This document shows positions 58,290 to 64,000 of a DNA stretch of 64,000 nt, piece by piece. A model generated the notes under the pieces. It did no database searches. It worked only from the letters and a program-made list of their open reading frames with translations, and was not told the origin of the DNA. Position 1 is the first letter of the stretch, and every line of letters begins with the position of its first letter. This DNA is from Elmis aenea (Eukaryota > Arthropoda > Insecta > Coleoptera > Elmidae): NCBI GenBank assembly GCA_947652605.1, contig OX393577.1, forward strand, positions 63,574,108-63,638,107. The letters are read 5' to 3'. The translations under genes and the position numbers were made by a program.

Positions 58290-58820
58290 TTTAAAATTTT
58301 TCTCTAATGTGTTCGTTTCTTATTTTATCTACTGTTCGTACCCCTACCGCCTTTCTTAAGTACCGCATTTCTGCAGCCTGTAATCTATTCTCTTGTCCTT
58401 TATTCAATACCCAATTTTCAGCCCCATGTTTTAATATTGGAATGTAAATTGTATTGTATACTGTTATTTTTGTTTCTTATGATATCTCTGCTTTATTCAG
58501 AAAAAATTTATATATCGCGTTGTATGTCCTTGTTGCTGTTTTTATCCTATTTCCTGTTTCTTTTTCTTGTGTTCCTTTACTGTTTCTAATTATTCCAAGA
58601 TACGTAAATTCATCTACTTGCTCTAACATTTCTTCTCCAAGTCTAATTTTCATTTTCATTTCTTTATTGGAGATAACCATTACCTTATTTTTCTCCTTAT
58701 TGACTATTAAGTTGTAATCTTTCATTTTGTCAGGCCACACATTAATATTCTTTTTAAGTTCTTTTTCTTGATTTTAATGTTTTCTATTCTTGTTGCAGAT
58801 AACAGTTGCCTGATTTCTTT
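58290..58820 (-). pseudogene. Non-LTR RT post-motif region
   Basis: The minus frame at 58477-58740 contains YNLIVNKEKNKVMVIS, EQVDEFTYLG and NRIKTATRTYNAI. After a stop it continues with ITVYNTIYIPILKHGAENW, LQAAEMRYLRKAVGV and KIRNEHIREKF. This matches the segment from just after YADD to the AEMRxLR block of insect endonuclease/RT elements. It is truncated at both ends and has at least one in-frame stop. Confidence 0.85.
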
Positions 58821-60109
58821 GGCGCGTGCTATGATCTGACTTTGGGTAAGTACATTTTTGTTTTAATATTTATTTGTTAAGACTAAGATTCTAACGTTTG
58901 AAAATAAAATTAAGGCTAAAGAATTTTTCCTACAAGTAATTGATAAAATTGCTGGCTTGAAATATTCTTAATTAAAATATAAACACGGGCTAAAATGTTG
59001 TTTTTATCAGTTTTGACCCTTACGCAGTAGATATATATGATAGTTAGCCATCCCTAGGCCATTTAAGTTTGCAATTATTAATTAACAATGTGCATCACAT
59101 CTTTATTAGAGGTCTTTAAAGCTAAACTGAACCGCGAAATGCGCAAAGAGAAGGGATGGCGGTTGAAATGTAGACTTTTCTAAAAACGTTATATTATTAT
59201 AGGTTATAACCCTGTTGTTGTAATAGACGTATGTTTTTAGGTGCCTCAGTAATAAACGTTTAAGACGAGTTTTTGTTTCTGCGTCACAGTTCAGTTTATC
59301 TTGAAAGACCTCTAGTGTAATAGGTGGAAATGATAACTTAAAAAAATGGTGTCGTTGTGATGTGATAGTTAAAAGAAATACAAGTACATAGTGCAGTATA
59401 ACGAGTACCAACTTAGAAAACCTTTTTGAACTTGCGCCACCTTTTTTCCAGATCAATGTTTATTGCGTCTCTCTATCAATCCTTCTCTGCAAAGGCTGCT
59501 AAAATAAAAAAATAAGTTCTTCACATTATGTATTGCAATTAAACTTTGTTTCATTACCAATAACACGTTTGGCAATTTAGTTTAATTCGTGTTAACACAA
59601 AGTCTATTTTTGCTTGAGTTGCAAGATTGATTAATCAACCAAATTATTTTCGGTTATTTTGGTAAACCGTTTTTTAATCGCTTCAATACCGCAAACTGCA
59701 GGACAATTAAAGCGGACCCGATTTGATTGCATTCACAAACTTTAATTCGGATTAAAAAGTTTCAAGTTGGAATGTTTGTGCACGGTTTAATCTGTACATT
59801 TCGGCAAAATCTGCGCCTCTTTGAAAACATTGATTTTGTACAGTGCACGTCTCCATAAATATTGACAGTGAAGTTGTCGGAGGTGTTTTCACAATGGCGG
59901 TATTAAACTTCCTAAAATACACTCCCCTAAGGATCCGATATTCATGTTTTTTTATTGACAGCAACGCACTAAAAATAAATCCATAAGGCATTGCGTAGGT
60001 GTTAAAAATTTCTTTTACTGGAATATTTATCCGGTATTTAATTGTGCCTTAAAATAAAATTTTATTTGTTTTATTTGAAGCGTCGCTTTCTTCATGTATC
60101 AAAAATTAT
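58821..60109. other. No recognised gene; one 116-codon minus frame of unknown origin
   Basis: The minus frame at 59106-59456 (ITLEVFQDKLNCDAETKTRL and onwards) is the longest here. Its core lies in an imperfect inverted repeat: tagaggtctttaaagctaaactgaac at 59107 against its relative near 59287-59313. It may therefore be part of a foldback and not a gene. No family was recognised. Confidence 0.35.
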
Positions 60110-60535
60110 TTCTAAAAAAATGACACCACACAAAAGATGTGATAATAGTATATTACATAACAAGAATTGTAAGGAGCATATTACGCACGAGTATTTTTAC
60201 GAGTACGTAATTGTTTTACAACTCGTGTTATGTAGCTTACTTTTTCTACGATCACATAATACCTACGATTTTAAGGGCTTTTTGGTTAATATACGCATGT
60301 AATTACGTTGTCAATTTTGACGTAAGCCTACTTTTACATCTCCAGACAAGTGTGCGTTTTGCTTACCGTGCGTTACAACTCACTTACTAGGCATGCAGGA
60401 AGCGTTTGACGTGATCATTTCTTTAAAAAAGTGTGGTTTTAGTTTACCGTGCGTAAGGACCCACTTAGTATGCATGCAGGCTTTACGGTAAAAGTCATTT
60501 ACATTATTGGTCATAGAAAAAAAAAAGTTATATGA
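60110..60535 (-). repeat. Dispersed repeat with GCATGCATAGTAAGTG subrepeats, copy 2
   Basis: The reverse complement aligns along its length with 13842-14262. It includes both cctgcatgc-agtaagtg subrepeats, the acgtcaaaattgac block and the 3' inverted pair around tacataacacgagttgtaa. Scattered substitutions and indels separate the copies, so neither insertion is recent. Confidence 0.8.
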
Positions 60536-61025
60536 AATATTAAGATTTGAATTGACAATGCTTAAAAAAATTGCAATCTCAGTGAAATGTAAGCAATTTA
60601 GTTGTAGTTTTTGATGTCTGCATGTTATGGTTTTTATAAACGTTTTTGATCATCAAATTACATAACTAGTGAAGTGTTTTTATGCAACAATTATATTTGC
60701 GCAAATATTTGGTTCGCCACAACTTCAAAGGGAGTAGTTAAAAAAAAATAACATTAAATTACACAAATTTATTAGATCTAGTTTTTTGAAAAGTAAATTC
60801 CAGTTTATGTAAAACAAATTTGCATATAGAAGGGCCGTTAAAAGGCACAAAAAATAAATTTCAGCAGTGAATCAAACTTTCTATGTAGAACACTATATCC
60901 AGTGGCGTAGCATAAATTATCTGAAGTTTAAAATCCACAAATTTTTTATGTTTTTTTATTCTCGATATTTGTTGACATTCAAAAAACTCTCATATTTCTT
61001 CAGTTTTCGTTACTTAAATCTAGCT
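60536..61025. other. AT-rich sequence, nothing recognised
   Basis: No coding or terminal-repeat signal. Confidence 0.4.
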
Positions 61026-61095
61026 CAGTGGTTCTCAAAGTGTGGTGCGCGGAACCCTGGGGGTCCCTGATTTCTGCTGAAGGGGTGCCCAAAGC
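61026..61095 (+). mobile_element. Charlie-like hAT terminus
   Basis: CAGTGGTTCTCAAAGTGTGG, then gcgcggaaccctgggggtccctg, is the classic start of Charlie/Tip100-type hAT elements (CAGTGGTTCTCAAA). The opposite inverted terminus was not found downstream, so this is an orphan end or the partner lies outside the window or has decayed. Confidence 0.6.
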
Positions 61096-63490
61096 TTTTA
61101 TAATGTTCGAAAATCATCCAAATAAATTTGCCACGCTGAATTGAAAACAAAAACATTGTCTACAAAACAGTTCATTGGGGTCATCTGTAAGCTGTTGTTT
61201 TTGGAAGAAATCCTTAGAGTAAAAAATTTTAGAAACACTGAATCTAGTCTAATTATGTTTTATAATACCAAGACAGGTAAAAGTGCCTAAATAAGCCTAG
61301 GTTTAAAACAAAATGCAAAACCACTTTGTCCTATTGGCTACTAAACACAACTCGAACAAAGAACTGTACGGAACAATCCCTATTAGGCTTATGAGGTTAC
61401 CAGATGACGTCACATAGTGACCAAGTCGACCCATTCAGCTGATGCTGCCGTTGGTAGTCGTTAATCATAGTCTGCAATTCTCAATAATTTAATATAAACT
61501 TCATTAATAATGTTCCACATAAATTTAATTAATTAACAGTGGTAATTGACATTTGAAATCAGGTCACTCGCTTCATTTGTTTGTGTGATTAAACGCTGAC
61601 TGAGCAGATCTGTAGTAAACAGCCCCGGTACAACTTTGAAACGAAATAACTACCAGGATTTCAAGAGTCGTTTTCAGTAAATACAGTTCTAATTAATTAG
61701 GTGAAGGTTTTGCCTCCGGGAAGTGAACTAATGCTAGCTTTTCGTTGCAGAAATGCAGCTCTCGTGAATAAAAACAAAAATTATTTATTTTATGAGCATG
61801 AATAGGAAGTAAAATATAAGGTGACATAAATAAAACGTTATTTATCGTACACAAATTGTGCAAGTTCCGGGAAAGTTCGTATACGTGGAGCTTTATAAAA
61901 AGTAAAACAAATGATAGAAAGTGAAAAGCAGCGAAAGAGAGATTATTAAATGGAAGAAATGGTTAAGCGAGGTATACAATTTAGGTATGCAAAAAGTGTA
62001 AAAGAGCAACGACAAAATAATAAGAATAGACGATGAACTTGCGTGATCGAGAGTGGAATGAAAAGTTTCTTAAACATTATTATCTTGGGAGATTGAAGCT
62101 TTAGTTTGAATGAACTTTCTTTTAAAACTCCCCCTAGAATTAAACGTTAAGCAAGAAGAGGACGCTATCTTGCATCTTTTTGATGTATAAACTGTTTACG
62201 TTATGTTTAATACAGCGTTGGCCATATTTTAGGGTGAATCAAGATGAGGAAAGCGATTGTATTTACATGAATTTTTTTAATTACTTACGAGAAGCAAACA
62301 ATAACTAACACATTTCTATAAAAATTTGCACAAATGAGATTCGGATGTTAAGTGAACATTATAAGAGTGCGAGTACATTGTTTGTTTTGAGATCAATAGC
62401 GCGTTATCCTAAGAGCAAAAGGGGCAACCACCAACAGGGGGCCCCAAACCCAGAACCATTTATCAATATATCGGGGCCCGCTTGATACAACTTATAGGGG
62501 CCTCCTAAAAAATTTGTAAATTAAATATAAGTATGTTTTGTGGATGTCACAAAATTTTCAAAATTATAAAATGACAGGTCAATGTAGGGCCCCCTTAGTC
62601 TGGTGGCAGGGTGCATTGCACTCACTGACACTTCCACGATCAACCCTGTCCAAATCTATCTTTTATAAACTCAGATTAAAAGGATATATTGTCGCACTAA
62701 TATTTTATATATGTTTATAATGTAAATTTGTTATAGTAAATCCATTTCGTAAACTCCGCTTATTAGGTTACATGTTACACTATGCAGAGTCAGCTCTATT
62801 TGCAATAATAACTGTGTCACAGCAAGCAAATAGAGCTGAAGCAATCAAGTACGGCCTTATGTGTTTCCTTGTTATACGTCATAGTCTTTTAGCTGACTCA
62901 GGGTAAAGATTGGTTGAAATAGTCTTCCCAAATTATAGGAAGACAGTAGAGAGTCAAGAGTCAACAGTCGGTCGTAGAGCAACCGGCCGAGATGGCCGTA
63001 ATTACCCTGGGTCCAGTGAGACACCATTCCGTAAGATCTGTTTGCCAATGTGTTCATCTGGTTCTTATAATAAATCTGCTCAATTTCATAGTTATCATGT
63101 TATCAATTAGCTTCATTATGATTCCCGAGCTACCCCCCAAGCGCACATTGTCTTTAAGGTTTAGGCCTTAAAGCCGTTGTGACAATATCACCAAAACAGT
63201 TTGATAAAAGAATTTAATAAATATCTATTCAGATGACATCGAAGTTACTATTTCTAAGGAAGAATTAGCACAGTTTATACAATTTCTACTACTAATTGCG
63301 TATTATTAGTATCGATATTTATTTGTGCCATATCTGGGGACCCTAGGTTGCCAGGTGTAGGTACATGGGGCCTCCAAATACAAATTTCCTCAAAGCTCCA
63401 TCAATGTAAAACGCGCCACTGTTCGTTCGACATATCCAATTTAGTAAGCAATGATTATTTTTGAGGACTCACTAATCAGGTGCGTGATGT
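61096..63490. other. No recognised gene; minor signals only
   Basis: A CRE-type palindrome TGACGTCA lies at 61405-61412 in a GC-richer patch. Ggggcccc-type words cluster at 62430-62600 and 63330-63390, like hAT MITE debris. A short hairpin (agctctatttgc and gcaaatagagct) lies at 62792-62838. None supports a gene call. Confidence 0.4.
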
Positions 63491-63509
63491 TTACACGCCA
63501 TCGGCGAAA

Positions 63510-63810
63510 ATTTTAAAATTAGTCTTATCTTTTAGCGCCCAAATGCGCCCTAAACATTTTTTATTTTACTCAACGGGTTACCGAGATATAGCTAATTAAT
63601 TAGGTGGCGTGCCAACTTCACGCTGGCACGCCAACTGTTTCCAAAAATTCTGAAATTCGTCTCATCCTTTAGCGCCCAATATGCGCCCAAATGCACCAAT
63701 TTTTTTTTTATAACTTTCCTCAACGGGTTACTAAGATATAGCCAATTAATTTAGTGGCGTGCCAACTTCACGCTGGCACGCCAACTATTTCAGAAAATTC
63801 TGAAATTCAC
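63510..63810 (+). repeat. Tandem repeat, two units of about 140-150 bp with hairpin
   Basis: tttagcgccca, caacgggttac, agatatagc, aattaatt, then ggcgtgcc, acttcacgc and tggcacgcc occur twice in the same order. Anchors are at 63531, 63571 and 63606, then at 63668, 63721 and 63756. The spacing difference reflects an indel in a T-run. Each unit carries a 9-bp stem hairpin (ggcgtgcca/tggcacgcc). It may be a satellite monomer pair or the minisatellite core of a mobile element. Confidence 0.85.
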
Positions 63811-64000
63811 TAATCTTTAATTTCTTTATCATCGCCAATCACAGGAGAAAATTTTAAATATCCATTATACAACTCCGACCTTGTATTAAATGGTTTTTAC
63901 TTTTTTGGTCGGCGGAAAAATTAAGACACATGCCTAATTTAAAAATGCCAAACGATGTTGGTTAAAACCATAAACTAAAATTTTTAGTAATATACAGATG

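Noticed and set aside
59106..59456. 116-codon minus frame as a possible gene
   Set aside because: Its core overlaps an imperfect inverted repeat with 59107-59135 and it has no recognisable domain, so a foldback origin is as likely.
1..64000. CRISPR arrays, operons, ribosome binding sites, rRNA
   Set aside because: The transposon content is animal nuclear; no regular spacer-repeat array or rRNA core was seen.

Overview
The window is an AT-rich stretch of an animal nuclear genome, most likely an insect and plausibly a beetle. The evidence is the transposon mix: Jockey- and CR1-type non-LTR retrotransposons, hAT, mariner, Harbinger-type and Helitron-like elements, and many short elements ending in TACAGGGTG. 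I found no intact host protein-coding gene, rRNA or convincing tRNA. The whole window could be intergenic or lie in one or more very large introns. Two host-type signals are tentative: a 70-bp stretch flanked by good splice sites (12311-12380) and a broken small secreted-peptide-like frame (7098-7373).

Layout. 1-18 kb holds a long foldback element, decayed non-LTR C-termini (2.7-3.1, 8.3-8.7, 10.1-11.2, 15.8, 17.1 kb), a Jockey ORF1 scrap (4.4 kb), a hAT MITE with an exact 8-bp target duplication (8705-8888), a palindromic hAT-like hairpin (13439-13581) and a hAT transposase remnant (16.3-16.7 kb). 18-32 kb holds a TA-flanked TACAGGGTG element carrying a retrotransposon RNase H fragment, a foldback element (22.1 kb), a Helitron-like element (24.5 kb), a 1.33-kb TTAA-flanked element (26.2 kb), and a reverse-transcriptase gene split by a 620-bp TACAGGGTG element. 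34-43 kb holds a hAT with a transposase remnant, a mariner remnant, a hairpin, and two copies of a 1.2-kb GATTTAAATC-rich hAT MITE, one of them inside another reverse transcriptase.

45-53 kb is the most interesting part. A GCTCC-rich hAT MITE sits exactly at the ORF1/ORF2 junction of a Jockey element. A 2.6-kb DNA transposon (46836-49413) has its own terminal inverted repeats, eight subterminal AAGTC-type motifs and a DDE-like gene that I recall as the DUF7869 family; that gene is interrupted by a Harbinger-type MITE with a TTA duplication. A third copy of the 1.2-kb hAT MITE is nested in a different AAGCACTT-rich hAT MITE. 53-59 kb holds three minus-strand reverse-transcriptase fragments, one with a stop-free 289-codon frame. 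60-64 kb holds an inverted copy of a repeat from 14 kb, a Charlie-like hAT terminus and a short tandem repeat with a hairpin.

The nesting gives unusually clean evidence. In four places, removing an inserted element together with one target-site copy restores a reading frame of the host element. This fixes the insertion boundaries and the relative ages without any database search. Several GC-richer, repeat-poor blocks (22.65-23.34, 33.28-33.72, 44.0-44.4, 50.34-50.72 kb) are the best candidates for host regulatory DNA.
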